Positions 38,367-46,676 of a stretch of 64,000 nucleotides of DNA are shown here, in pieces. Within the stretch, counting starts at the first letter, position 1. Every line of letters begins with the position of its first letter. The position numbers and the translations under genes were made by a program. The stretch comes from Actinomadura barringtoniae (GTDB taxonomy: Bacteria > Actinomycetota > Actinomycetes > Streptosporangiales > Streptosporangiaceae), in contig NZ_JAGEOJ010000016.1 in assembly GCF_017573505.1 (NCBI RefSeq), positions 62,001 through 126,000 of the forward strand, written 5' to 3'. The notes below the pieces were generated by a model. It did not search any database, had not been told where the DNA came from, and saw nothing but the letters and a program-made list of their open reading frames with translations.

Positions 38367-39235
38367 CAGCGCGCCCCCTCCAGCACCCGTTCGGTCGCCG
38401 CACGCAGCGCGCGCTCGGTCAGCACCCCCACCAGATGCCGCCGGTAATCAGCAGTCGCATGAATGTCGCCCTCAGGCTCAACGCGCTCCCTGGCGTACGC
38501 CGCCGCGACCGACCAGTCCAGCGCCCCCGGCCCCGCCTGCGCCTCCTCGGCGGGCGCGGTCAGATCCAGCACCAACGGCCGAGTATCCACACTCAGATAA
38601 CCCGCCCTCGCAGCCGTGACCCGAAGATCCTCATCCAGCTCGACGACCGCCGCGACCCCGGCCAGGGCATAGTCCCCATGCCGTCGCGCCGTCTCCACGA
38701 ACGCAGCGCCGGCCCGCTCAGGCAAGGCCGGAAAGAACGCCTCCACCGCCACCTCATCGTGCTCAAGCGAAGACTCCAGCGGCCCCACGAAAAGCTCTTC
38801 AGCCGCCACAACCCGCCGCCCCCGCACCGACTCCGCCTCGACCCACCCGCCTAGCACAGCGAGCACAGCCGGCAGCTCAGCCGCCGGATCGGCGTGCGCC
38901 AGGCTCCCCACGACCGTCCCGCGATTCCGGATCACCGGATGCGCCACATGCCGAACGGCCTCGCGCAGCAGCTCTCCGGCCCCGACGTCCCGTTCGACCC
39001 GCGCATGCCGCGCCAGCGCGCCGACCCGCACGCCCGCGCCGCTCACCTCAACGGCATCAAGCCCCTCGATCCGGTTGATGTCGACCAGATGCGCAGGCGC
39101 GGCGAGCCGCATGTTGAGCAAGGGGATCAAACTCTGCCCGCCCGCCAGAACCTTGGCGTTCTCCTCTTCGGCGAGGATCCGCACGGCTTCGTGCAGCGTT
39201 CTAGGGGCGTGGTAACGAAAGGGGGGAGGTTTCAC
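38366..39235 (-). CDS. Molybdenum hydroxylase FAD-binding subunit
   Basis: 289-residue flavoprotein subunit that hands electrons to the final acceptor. The flavin-binding AGGQSLIPLLNMRLAAPAHLVDINRIEGL (about 31-59) and the second FAD segment IRNRGTVVGSLAHADPAAELPAVL (about 101-124) are typical of CoxM/XdhB. GTG 39235 follows AGGAG at 4 bases. It begins 7 bases after the NCS2 permease stop, indicating one operon with the permease. Confidence 0.95.
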   Translation of the reverse strand: MKPPPFRYHAPRTLHEAVRILAEEENAKVLAGGQSLIPLLNMRLAAPAHLVDINRIEGLDAVEVSGAGVRVGALARHARVERDVGAGELLREAVRHVAHPVIRNRGTVVGSLAHADPAAELPAVLAVLGGWVEAESVRGRRVVAAEELFVGPLESSLEHDEVAVEAFFPALPERAGAAFVETARRHGDYALAGVAAVVELDEDLRVTAARAGYLSVDTRPLVLDLTAPAEEAQAGPGALDWSVAAAYARERVEPEGDIHATADYRRHLVGVLTERALRAATERVLEGAR

Positions 39236-39242
39236 ACTGCTC

Positions 39243-40694
39243 CTACTCCGTTGTAGGGGGCCGGACGGGGCCGCCGATCTCCTTTTCCTCGGGGGCGATC
39301 ATGCCGGCGCCGGTGTCGCGGGGGCCGCGGGCACCTTGGACGGCGTTGAGGGTGTGGTAGCCGATCAGCAGGGCGATCGTGCCGAGCGCGATGCCCTGCA
39401 GTGGGAAGTCATCGGTGATCTTGAGGGTGACGTTACCGATGGCGAGGATGATGGCGGCGGCGACCGGGACCAGGTTGACGGGGTCGGCGAAGTCGACGCG
39501 GTTCTCGATCCAGATCTTGGCGCCCAGGAGGCCGATCATGCCGTAGAGGACGACGGTGATGCCGCCGAGGACGCCGCCGGGGGTGGCCGCCACGAGTGCG
39601 CCGAACTTGGGGCAGAGGCCGAAGAGGATCGCGACGACGGCGGCGACGTAGTAGGCGGCGGTCGAGTAGATGCGGGTGGCGGCCATGACGCCGATGTTCT
39701 CGGCGTAGGTGGTGGTGGGGGCGCCGCCGACGGCGCTGGCCAGCGCGGTGCCGACGCCGTCGGCGGCGATCGCACGGCCGAGCACGGGGTCCAGGTCGTC
39801 GCCGGTCATGGCGGAGACCGCTTTCACGTGCCCGGTGTTCTCGGCGATGAGCGCGATCACGGCGGGCAGGGCCAGGAGGATCGCGGACGTCTTGAAGTCG
39901 GGCGAGTGGAGGCTGGGGAAGCCGAACCAGTCGGCCGCCTTCACTCCGGTGAAGTTGACGCGGTGGTGGGAGATGGCCGTCGCCACGCAGTACGGGCCCT
40001 CGCTCGTGCAGGGCTTGCCGCTGGAGTCCAGGAGGTTCTGGCCGGGGAGGACCGAGGTGATCTCACCGGCGGTCTTGTCCAGGATCCAGGAGAGCGCGAA
40101 GCCGAAGATCAGCGCTAGGAGGACGCTGATGCGGGCCCAGAAGCCTCGCAGCAGGACGGCGCAGAGGACCGCGAAGGTGAGGGTGAGGAGGGCTACCCAC
40201 TGGTCTTGGGGCCAGTAGACGTCGGCCACGACCGGGGCGAGGTTGAAGCCGATCAGCATGACCACGGCGCCGGTGACCACGGGTGGGAAGACGGCGTGGA
40301 TGACCGCCGGGCCCAGATAGTGGATCAGGAGGCCGATCGCCCCCAGGACCAGGCCTGAGACCAGGATGGCGCCGGTGACCTGGGCGGTGCTGCCGCCGTC
40401 GGCGCGGATCGCGGCCACCGCGCCGACGAACGAGGCGCTGGTGCCCAGGTAGCTGGGCACACGGCCGCCGACGATGAGCAGGAAGATGATCGTCGCGACG
40501 CCGGACATCATGATGGCCAGGTTCGGGTCCAGGCCCATCACGACGGGGAAGACGAAGGTCGCCCCGAACATCGCCACGACGTGCTGCGCGCCGATCCCGG
40601 CGGTGCGCGGCCACGACAGCCGTTCGTCCGGGCGCACCACCTCACCCGGCGGTGGCGTCTTCCCGTCACCATGGATCTTCCAGCCGACGGCCAT
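39243..40694 (-). CDS. NCS2 family permease, uracil type
   Basis: 483-residue nucleobase/H+ symporter with about 12-14 membrane segments. The NCS2 region GGAPTTTYAENIGVMAATRIYST (about residues 318-340) follows the UraA form (TTYGENIGVMAITRVYS in E. coli) and not the NxGxT/PxxFAQN-like form of xanthine and urate permeases, so uracil or a related pyrimidine is the most likely substrate. The early MFGATFVFPVVMGLDP and GTSASFVG also fit UraA. ATG 40694 is chosen because GGGAG stands 5 bases upstream; an upstream GTG at 40715 has no good ribosome site. It is the first gene of the permease-molybdenum hydroxylase operon and follows pucR. Confidence 0.9.
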   Translation of the reverse strand: MAVGWKIHGDGKTPPPGEVVRPDERLSWPRTAGIGAQHVVAMFGATFVFPVVMGLDPNLAIMMSGVATIIFLLIVGGRVPSYLGTSASFVGAVAAIRADGGSTAQVTGAILVSGLVLGAIGLLIHYLGPAVIHAVFPPVVTGAVVMLIGFNLAPVVADVYWPQDQWVALLTLTFAVLCAVLLRGFWARISVLLALIFGFALSWILDKTAGEITSVLPGQNLLDSSGKPCTSEGPYCVATAISHHRVNFTGVKAADWFGFPSLHSPDFKTSAILLALPAVIALIAENTGHVKAVSAMTGDDLDPVLGRAIAADGVGTALASAVGGAPTTTYAENIGVMAATRIYSTAAYYVAAVVAILFGLCPKFGALVAATPGGVLGGITVVLYGMIGLLGAKIWIENRVDFADPVNLVPVAAAIILAIGNVTLKITDDFPLQGIALGTIALLIGYHTLNAVQGARGPRDTGAGMIAPEEKEIGGPVRPPTTE

Positions 40695-40719
40695 CTGTAC
40701 TCCCGGTTTCATCACCGGC

Positions 40720-40758
40720 CTGGGGCATCCCCACGCGTTCCGGAGAAGGATGCCCCAG
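40720..40758 (-). terminator. Hairpin between pucR and the permease operon
   Basis: CTGGGGCATCC (40720-40730) and GGATGCCCCAG (40748-40758) are perfect 11-bp arms around a 17-base loop. The hairpin sits between the pucR stop and the permease start, 25 bases before the chosen ATG. It can terminate pucR transcription or be a leader hairpin that limits read-through into the permease operon. Confidence 0.6.
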
Positions 40759-40803
40759 CGAGGCGGGCGTTAAATCACACGGGTGTTAATTCCTGAAAGC
40801 TCC

Positions 40804-42645
40804 TCAGATTCCTCGCATCCGCAGAACGTGGAGCGCGAGGGTCAGGTTGAGGCGCAGGTGGGCGTCCTCGGTGAACGGGCCGAGCATCCGTTCCAGCTTC
40901 CCGATGCGGTAGCGCAGCGTGTTGTAGTGGAAGTGGAGGCGGCGCGCGGTCTCGGCCACGTTGAGGTTGGTCTCCAGCAGCACCTGCAGGGTCCGCCGCA
41001 GGTCCACCAGCTCGGCCTCGTCGTCGGCCGCGAGGTCGCCGAGGGTCTCCCGGACGAACGCGTGCAGCTCGGCGGGGTCGGAGACCAGGCTCAGCAGGCG
41101 GTAGACGCCGAGCTGGTCGAAGTGGGCGCGGGACCCCGCGCCGTGCAGCTGGCGGCCGACGCGGACGGCCTTGACCGCCTGCTCGTAGGCCTCGGGGAGC
41201 GCGGCGGGGGTGGCGACGGTGCGGCTGATGCCGGTGGAGAACGTGCGGCGCACGGCCAGGTGCTCGGCGAAGAGCGCGCCCGCCTCCTTGACCATGGTTT
41301 GGATCGGTCCAGCCGACAGTCCGGCCGAGTCGGCGCCGTCCTCGGCCCCGACCACCGCGACCACCTCGTGCGCGAAGCTGGCGACGGCGGCGCCGCGGTC
41401 GTGGCGCCGTACGACGGCCGTCCAGGCGGCGGCGAGCCGTTCCTGGGCGAGGCGTTCCTCGGTCCCGCGGGAGCTGCGGGCGGCGTCGGTCTCGGGGTGG
41501 GCGCCGTCGGGGTTGCGGGGCCGCCCGTCGAGCTCGGCGACGACGACCATGACGGGTCGGTCCAGGTCCCAGCCGAAGCCGGAGCAGTGCGCCACGACCC
41601 GGTCGTCGTCCCCGGCACGTCCGGCCAGGATGTCGCGCAGGAAGTCGGCGCGGTACTTGCTCTCGACCGCGGCGACGGCCTGCTGCTTGGTGACCACGAG
41701 CGCGGCCACGGTCGCGGCGCGTTCCAGGATGCCGAGGTCGGTCTCGCGGAGCGAGCCGTTCGGGCTGTACGCCACGATCCGGCCGTGGTCGAAGCCGCCC
41801 GCGACGACCGGCACGACCAGGTGGTCGCCGCCGGGTCCCTGGGTGACGGCCGCCCCAGGGGCGCTCGATGAGGGGTTGGCGGGTGAGGGGGTTCCGGCAG
41901 AGTGCGTTCCGGCAGAGTGCGTTCCGGCAGAGTGCGTTCCGCCCGAGGGGGTCCCGGCCGAGGGGCCGCCGGGGAGGTTCGGCGCGCCGGGCATGCCGAG
42001 GGCGCGCATGGCCTGGATGTGGGCCTCGGACCCGGCGCCGGCGAGCACGCGCTGCTCGCCGTCCAGCACGATGACCGCGACCTCCAGGAGCGTGGCGACC
42101 TCGTCGACGACCTCCTGGAGGCCGCCGCCGCACAGCACGATCTGCACGAGCGCCCGGTGCACCTCCTCGGTGCGCGCGAGCACGGCCGCCTGGCGGTTCA
42201 GGATGTCGGTGAGGACCTGGTTCAGGATGTCGTCGAAGCCGACGTCGTCGGGGAGCTGGATGAGGGGGAAGCCGCGCCGGTCGGCCTGCTCGATCATCTC
42301 GGGCGGCAGCGTCTCCAGGTAGCGGCCGAGCTTGATGGCGAGCGCCGCCAGGCCGCGCTCGTCGAGGTCGGCGACCAGGTTGTCCAGGGACTGGGGGGTA
42401 TTGCGGAGGGGATAGCCGGTGGTCAGCAGCAGCTCGTTCGGTTTGACCCACGACAGGATGTCGGGGACCTCCATCACGTTCAGCCGCTGGACGATGCGCT
42501 CGAGACCGGAGCGACCGGCGATGAGGCGAGCGCCGTTCAGCGTCGACACCCCCAGGACCTCGCCGACCGACAGACCGTACGTCAGTGTTCCGGTGCTCGC
42601 GAGCCTCAGGGCCGGTGGGCCCGGGTCCGCAGTGGTGTAACTCAT
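40804..42645 (-). CDS. pucR: PucR family transcriptional regulator
   Basis: 613-residue regulator. The N-terminal purine-catabolism (PucR) domain (about 20-150) includes TYGLSVGEVLGVSTLNGARLIAGRSGLERIVQRLNVMEVPDILSWVKPNELLLTTGY. A central sensor-like region follows, and the C-terminal HTH_30 domain is at the end (LRRTLQVLLETNLNVAETARRLHFHYNTLRYRIGKLERMLG). A low-complexity THSAG repeat sits near residue 240. PucR proteins control purine and related nitrogen-compound degradation. It is flanked by the permease-molybdenum hydroxylase operon and, divergently, by the DUF2877-fdrA-DUF1116 operon, so it probably controls both. ATG 42645 has GAGGTG at good spacing; GTG 42657 is an alternative. Confidence 0.92.
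   Translation of the reverse strand: MSYTTADPGPPALRLASTGTLTYGLSVGEVLGVSTLNGARLIAGRSGLERIVQRLNVMEVPDILSWVKPNELLLTTGYPLRNTPQSLDNLVADLDERGLAALAIKLGRYLETLPPEMIEQADRRGFPLIQLPDDVGFDDILNQVLTDILNRQAAVLARTEEVHRALVQIVLCGGGLQEVVDEVATLLEVAVIVLDGEQRVLAGAGSEAHIQAMRALGMPGAPNLPGGPSAGTPSGGTHSAGTHSAGTHSAGTPSPANPSSSAPGAAVTQGPGGDHLVVPVVAGGFDHGRIVAYSPNGSLRETDLGILERAATVAALVVTKQQAVAAVESKYRADFLRDILAGRAGDDDRVVAHCSGFGWDLDRPVMVVVAELDGRPRNPDGAHPETDAARSSRGTEERLAQERLAAAWTAVVRRHDRGAAVASFAHEVVAVVGAEDGADSAGLSAGPIQTMVKEAGALFAEHLAVRRTFSTGISRTVATPAALPEAYEQAVKAVRVGRQLHGAGSRAHFDQLGVYRLLSLVSDPAELHAFVRETLGDLAADDEAELVDLRRTLQVLLETNLNVAETARRLHFHYNTLRYRIGKLERMLGPFTEDAHLRLNLTLALHVLRMRGI
41891..41945 (-). repeat. 15-bp tandem repeat in pucR
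   Basis: Three exact 15-bp copies of GTTCCGGCAGAGTGC (41891-41935) and degenerate flanking copies encode the repeated Thr-His-Ser-Ala-Gly linker in PucR. Units of five codons keep the frame. Confidence 0.9.
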
Positions 42646-42691
42646 GCCAGGGGTCACCTCGCTTTTGGTGCGTACATCGCCCGATTAGGCG

Positions 42692-42714
42692 TGATCGCTA
42701 CCACTTTGCGATCA
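42692..42714. promoter_or_regulatory. Inverted repeat in the pucR / DUF2877 divergent promoter region
   Basis: TGATCGC (42692-42698) and GCGATCA (42708-42714) form a perfect 7-bp inverted repeat with a 9-base spacer, a usual dimer-operator geometry. It lies 47 bases upstream of pucR and 142 upstream of the DUF2877 gene, in a locally AT-richer stretch. PucR itself is the natural candidate to bind it. Confidence 0.5.
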
Positions 42715-42855
42715 ACCCTGACAACAAACACGAAGGATGACAAGCAGTCTTGGCACCTTTCTCCATACGGCACTCGCCGTGGCCAGGTCTACGTTCTCGG
42801 CAGGGGCCGGGGCAGCTCCCTGAACTGCCACGTTCACCGGCCCATGGAGGACCCC

Positions 42856-43794
42856 GTGAGTGCCGTCGTGCGAGACCCGATCCCGCTGGCAGCCCGGCCG
42901 GGACGCCGGCCACCGGTGGCCGGCGCCGCCAGCCTCGCGCTCCGCCCGCTCATCGACTCGCAGCGCCGGACCGCCCGCGTGATCGCCGTCTTCCCGTCCG
43001 CGGTGTACCTGGAGCTGCGCGGCGCCGCCGAGCCCCGCGTGGTCGCGCTCGTGGCCTCGGACGCGGTACGGCTGCCGAACGCCGTCGTGGTCGTCGCCGC
43101 CAGCCGCGAGCGCCCGTTCCAGGCCGTACGCGAGGGCCTGGAGGCGCACGTCGGCGACGGGCGGATCGAGCTCGAGGGCATGCAGGTACGCGTCCGCAGA
43201 TGGTGGGACCCCTCCCCCTCGCTCGGCACGCTGTCGCCGGGCGCGCTCGCGCGCGGCATCCGCGCGCTGGAGTCCGCGCTCGACACCGCGGGCGGCGTGA
43301 CCGGCTGCGGCCTCGCCGGGCACCCCGACCCGCTGCTGCTCGCCGGGCACTGCGCCGCGGGCGAGCTGGCCGACGCCGTGGAGGCGGCCGAACGCATCGT
43401 CGGTCTCGGCCCCGGCCTCACGCCGTCGGGCGACGACATCCTCGCCGGGCTGCTGGTCTCGCTGCGCCTGGTCGGCGGGGCGGTACGGCAGGGCGGCACC
43501 GCCGTGTGGCTGGCGAGCTGGCTGGGCGCCGCCGTCACCGCCGACGCGAACACCCGCACGACCGCGCTGGCCGCGACGCTGCTGCACTGCGCCGCCGCCG
43601 GGCAGGCCGGCGCCGAGGTCGCGGGCGTGCTCCGCGCCGTCGCCGGCCACGAGTCGCCCGTCCCGGCCGCGCACCGGCTGCTCGCCGTGGGCCACACCTC
43701 CGGAGCCGACCTCGCCTGGGGCGTCCTCGCCGGCTGCCGCGCCACCCTCGCCTTGGCCAACGCGTCCGCGAGGGACAGGAGGGTCACTGCATGA
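42856..43794 (+). CDS. DUF2877 protein (AllH/YlbF-like)
   Basis: 312-residue protein of the DUF2877 family. The hallmark GLGPGLTPSGDDILAGLLVSLRL (about 190-212) and the later GHTSGADLAWGVLAG are intact. E. coli ylbF (allH) of this family is required, with fdrA and ylbE, for oxamate carbamoyltransferase activity in allantoin use. Its individual role is not clear to me. GTG 42856 has GGAGG 5 bases upstream. It is the first gene of a three-gene operon with fdrA and DUF1116, matching the E. coli set but without allantoin genes, and it is divergent from pucR. Confidence 0.88.
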   Translation: MSAVVRDPIPLAARPGRRPPVAGAASLALRPLIDSQRRTARVIAVFPSAVYLELRGAAEPRVVALVASDAVRLPNAVVVVAASRERPFQAVREGLEAHVGDGRIELEGMQVRVRRWWDPSPSLGTLSPGALARGIRALESALDTAGGVTGCGLAGHPDPLLLAGHCAAGELADAVEAAERIVGLGPGLTPSGDDILAGLLVSLRLVGGAVRQGGTAVWLASWLGAAVTADANTRTTALAATLLHCAAAGQAGAEVAGVLRAVAGHESPVPAAHRLLAVGHTSGADLAWGVLAGCRATLALANASARDRRVTA

Positions 43795-43810
43795 GCCCGG
43801 AGAACGCTGC

Positions 43811-45247
43811 ATGAGGAGTCCCGGGGCGGACTGGGTCGAGGTTCGCCGAGGGGCCTACCACGACTCGGTCACGCTGATGAGGGTGAGCCGCCGTCTCGCC
43901 GAGCGCGACGGGGTCGCCGAGGCGATGGCCGCGATGGCGACCGAGCTCAACGTCGAGGTGCTCGCCCGGATGGGCTTCGAGGTGCCGCGGGACGCGGGGC
44001 CGGGCGATCTGGTCGTGGCGGTGCGCGCCGACAGCGGGTCGCTGGACGAGGCGCGTTCCGATCTCGACGAGCTGCTGCGGCCGCAGCCCGTCGCGTCGGG
44101 CGGGGACCTGGGCGCGGCCGTCGCGCCGCGTACGACCGCCTCGGCGGCGCGCGGTGAGGACGCGGGGCTGGTGCTGCTGTCGGTGCCGGGGCCGAACGTG
44201 TTCCCCGAGGCGATGGACGCGCTGAACGCGGGCCGCAACGTGATGATCTTCAGCGACAACGTGCCGCTCGCCCAGGAGGTGGCGCTCAAGGAGGAGGCGG
44301 CGCGGCGCGGGCTGATCGTGCTCGGGCCGGACTGCGGAACGGCGGTGATCGGCGGGGCCGGGCTCGGCTTCGCCAATGCCGTCCAGCCGGGTCCCGTGGG
44401 CATGGTCGCCGCCTCCGGCACGGGCGCGCAGCAGCTCATGTGCCTGCTGGACGCCGCGGGCACCGGTGTCAGCCACGTGCTGGGCGTCGGCGGGCGCGAC
44501 CTGTCGGCCGAGGTGAGCGGGCGTTCCACGCTGGCGGCGCTCGCCGCACTGGACGCCGACCCGGCGACCGAGCTCATCGTGATGGTGTCCAAGCCGCCCG
44601 CGCCCCGGGTCGCCGACCTGATCCGGGAGGCCGCGCGCCGCCTCGACACCCCGACCGTCTTCGCGCTGCCCGGCCCGGACGGCGACGACCTCACGCGCGC
44701 CGCCGAGCAGGCCCTCGCCAAGCTGGGCACGCCCGTTCCGCACTGGCCGGTCTGGCCTGCTCCCCCGCCGCCGCGCGGCTGCGCCCCCGCACTGCGCGGC
44801 CTCTTCGCGGGCGGCACGCTGCGCGACGAGGCCGAGGCGGTCGCGCGCGCCGTGCTGGGCTGGGAGGACGGCGTCGAGCACCGGTTCGTCGACCTCGGCG
44901 ACGACGAGTACACGCGCGGCCGCGCCCACCCGATGATCGACCCGACGCTGCGGCTGGCCGCCCTCGCCGAGGAGGCCGCCGATCCCGCGTGCGGCGTGCT
45001 GCTGCTGGACGTCGTGCTCGGGTACGGCGCCGAGCCCGATCCGGCCGCCGCGCTCGCTCCCGCCATCGAGGCGGCGCTGAACGGCCGCGACGACCTGGCC
45101 GCGGTGGTCTCGCTGTGCGGAGCGGCCGCCGACCCCCAGGACCGCGACCGCCAGGCCGCCGCGCTGAACCGCGCGGGGGCGGCGGTCTTCGCCTCCAACG
45201 CCAGGGCCGCGGGCCACGCGGCCCGACTCGTGAAGGGGAAGGGATGA
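43811..45247 (+). CDS. fdrA: FdrA family protein (acyl-CoA synthetase-like, AllF)
   Basis: 478-residue protein related to succinyl-CoA synthetase. The N-terminal part begins VRRGAYHDSVTLMRVSRRLAERDGVAEAMAAMATELN, a family signature. A CoA-ligase-like Rossmann segment follows with SVPGPNVFPEAMDALNAGRNVMIFSDNVPLAQEVALK, GPDCGTAVIGGAGLGFAN, and GMVAASGTGAQQLMCLLDAAGTGVSHVLGVGGRDLS (about 197-232); the second half resembles the beta-chain-like ligase domain. In E. coli FdrA forms the oxamate carbamoyltransferase together with YlbE and YlbF. ATG 43811 follows CGGAG at 8 bases, 16 bases after the DUF2877 stop; its stop overlaps the DUF1116 start by 4 bases. Confidence 0.9.
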   Translation: MRSPGADWVEVRRGAYHDSVTLMRVSRRLAERDGVAEAMAAMATELNVEVLARMGFEVPRDAGPGDLVVAVRADSGSLDEARSDLDELLRPQPVASGGDLGAAVAPRTTASAARGEDAGLVLLSVPGPNVFPEAMDALNAGRNVMIFSDNVPLAQEVALKEEAARRGLIVLGPDCGTAVIGGAGLGFANAVQPGPVGMVAASGTGAQQLMCLLDAAGTGVSHVLGVGGRDLSAEVSGRSTLAALAALDADPATELIVMVSKPPAPRVADLIREAARRLDTPTVFALPGPDGDDLTRAAEQALAKLGTPVPHWPVWPAPPPPRGCAPALRGLFAGGTLRDEAEAVARAVLGWEDGVEHRFVDLGDDEYTRGRAHPMIDPTLRLAALAEEAADPACGVLLLDVVLGYGAEPDPAAALAPAIEAALNGRDDLAAVVSLCGAAADPQDRDRQAAALNRAGAAVFASNARAAGHAARLVKGKG

Positions 45248-46656
45248 GCAGGCCTCCGCTCGGTGGGTTGCTGTCCGGCGAACCGAGGGTCATCGCGGCG
45301 GGCGTGGACGTCCTCGCCGACGCGCTGGCCCAGCAGGCGGTGCCGGTGGACCGGGTCGACTGGCGCCCGCCGCCGCCCGGCACCGAGGACGCGCTGGCCA
45401 CGGTCCTCGGCGACCCGGCCCACGCCGAGGCGGACGCGCGCGCGACCGGCCGGATGCTCACCGCGCGCCCGCACCTGGTGGACGTACGGCCCGCGCACGA
45501 GGTCCTCGGCCTGCGTCCCGGCGATTTCCTGCACGCCGGACCGCCGCTGGACTTGGACCGCGCGTCCGGCCCGATGCGCGGCGCGCTCATCGGCGCGATG
45601 CTGCTGGAGGGGCTGGCCGAGACCCCCGAGGAGGCCGAGAAGGCGCTCGCACGCGGCGCCGCGACGCTGGAGCCGTGCCACCACCACGGCGCGGTCGGCC
45701 CGATGGCGGGCGTCGTCAGCCCGTCGATGTGGATGCTGGTCGTCGAGGACGCCGAGCACGGCGGCACCGCGTACTGCTCGCTGAACGAGGGGCTCGGCAA
45801 GGTCCTGCGGTACGGCGCGTACGGCCCCGAGGTGATCGAACGCCTCGGCTGGATGGGCGCGGTCCTCGGCCCCGCGCTCGCCGGGGCGGTGCGGCGGCAC
45901 GGCCCGCTCGACCTCACCGCCGTCATGGCGCAGGCCCTGCAGATGGGCGACGAGCTGCACAACCGCAACCGGGCCGCGACCTCGCTCCTGCTCCGCGAGC
46001 TGGCCGCCGACCTGGTCGAGGCGGGCACCGAGGCCGGCACGGCGGGCGGGGCCGCCCAGGCGCTGCGCTTCGCGGCGGGCAACGACCACTTCTTCCTCAA
46101 CTTCGCGATGGCCGCCGCCAAGTGCGCCACCGACGCCGCCCGCGGCGTCCCCGGATCGGGCCTGGTCGTGGCGATGGCCCGCAACGGCACCGACTTCGGC
46201 ATCCAGGTGTCGGGCACCGGCGACCGCTGGTTCACCGGCCCGGCCGGGGTCCCCGACGGCCTCTACCTCGGCTCGTACGGGCCCGGCGACGCCAACCCCG
46301 ACATCGGCGACTCGGCCATCACCGAGACCGCCGGCATGGGCGGGTTCGCGCTCGCCGCCGCCCCCGCGATCGTGCGGTTCGTCGGCGGCGAGGTGCCCGA
46401 CGCGATCGCCGCCACCCGCCGGATGTACGAGATCACGATGGCCGAGCACCCGGCGCTGCAGATCCCGCTGCTGGGCTTCCGCGGCACCCCGGTCGGCATC
46501 GACGTCACCCGCGTGGTCCGCACCGGGATCCTGCCCGTCATCGACACCGGGATCGCGGGCCGGGAGGCCGGGACGGGCCAGGTCGGGGCCGGTCTGGTCG
46601 AGCCTCCTGGGGGAATCTTTACCGACGCGCTGCACGCCTTGGCCGAAAACGGCTGA
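45244..46656 (+). CDS. DUF1116 protein (AllG/YlbE-like)
   Basis: 470-residue DUF1116 family member. Conserved islands are ARPHLVDVRPAHEVLGL, EPCHHHGAVGPMAGVVSPSMWM with a His cluster, YCSLNEGLGKVLRYGAY, MGDELHNRNRAATSLL, GNDHFFLNFAMAAAKC and MARNGTDFGIQVSGTGDRWF. In E. coli the homologue YlbE is part of the oxamate carbamoyltransferase set. The ATG overlaps the fdrA stop (ATGA), so FdrA and this protein are probably made in equal amounts as a complex. The missing fourth member, carbamate kinase, is found at 4737-5699 beside the barbiturase-family gene. Confidence 0.9.
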   Translation: MSRPPLGGLLSGEPRVIAAGVDVLADALAQQAVPVDRVDWRPPPPGTEDALATVLGDPAHAEADARATGRMLTARPHLVDVRPAHEVLGLRPGDFLHAGPPLDLDRASGPMRGALIGAMLLEGLAETPEEAEKALARGAATLEPCHHHGAVGPMAGVVSPSMWMLVVEDAEHGGTAYCSLNEGLGKVLRYGAYGPEVIERLGWMGAVLGPALAGAVRRHGPLDLTAVMAQALQMGDELHNRNRAATSLLLRELAADLVEAGTEAGTAGGAAQALRFAAGNDHFFLNFAMAAAKCATDAARGVPGSGLVVAMARNGTDFGIQVSGTGDRWFTGPAGVPDGLYLGSYGPGDANPDIGDSAITETAGMGGFALAAAPAIVRFVGGEVPDAIAATRRMYEITMAEHPALQIPLLGFRGTPVGIDVTRVVRTGILPVIDTGIAGREAGTGQVGAGLVEPPGGIFTDALHALAENG

Positions 46657-46676
46657 TCCCCGGGTACGTTCCCGGT

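Noticed and set aside
35380..39235. Aerobic carbon monoxide dehydrogenase
   Set aside because: The active-site loop is PYRGAGR and not AYxCSFR, and the operon starts with a nucleobase permease.
42856..46656. Allantoin-degradation cluster
   Set aside because: The FdrA/DUF1116/DUF2877 set is present but no allantoinase, allantoate amidohydrolase, ureidoglycolate dehydrogenase or glyoxylate genes were found.
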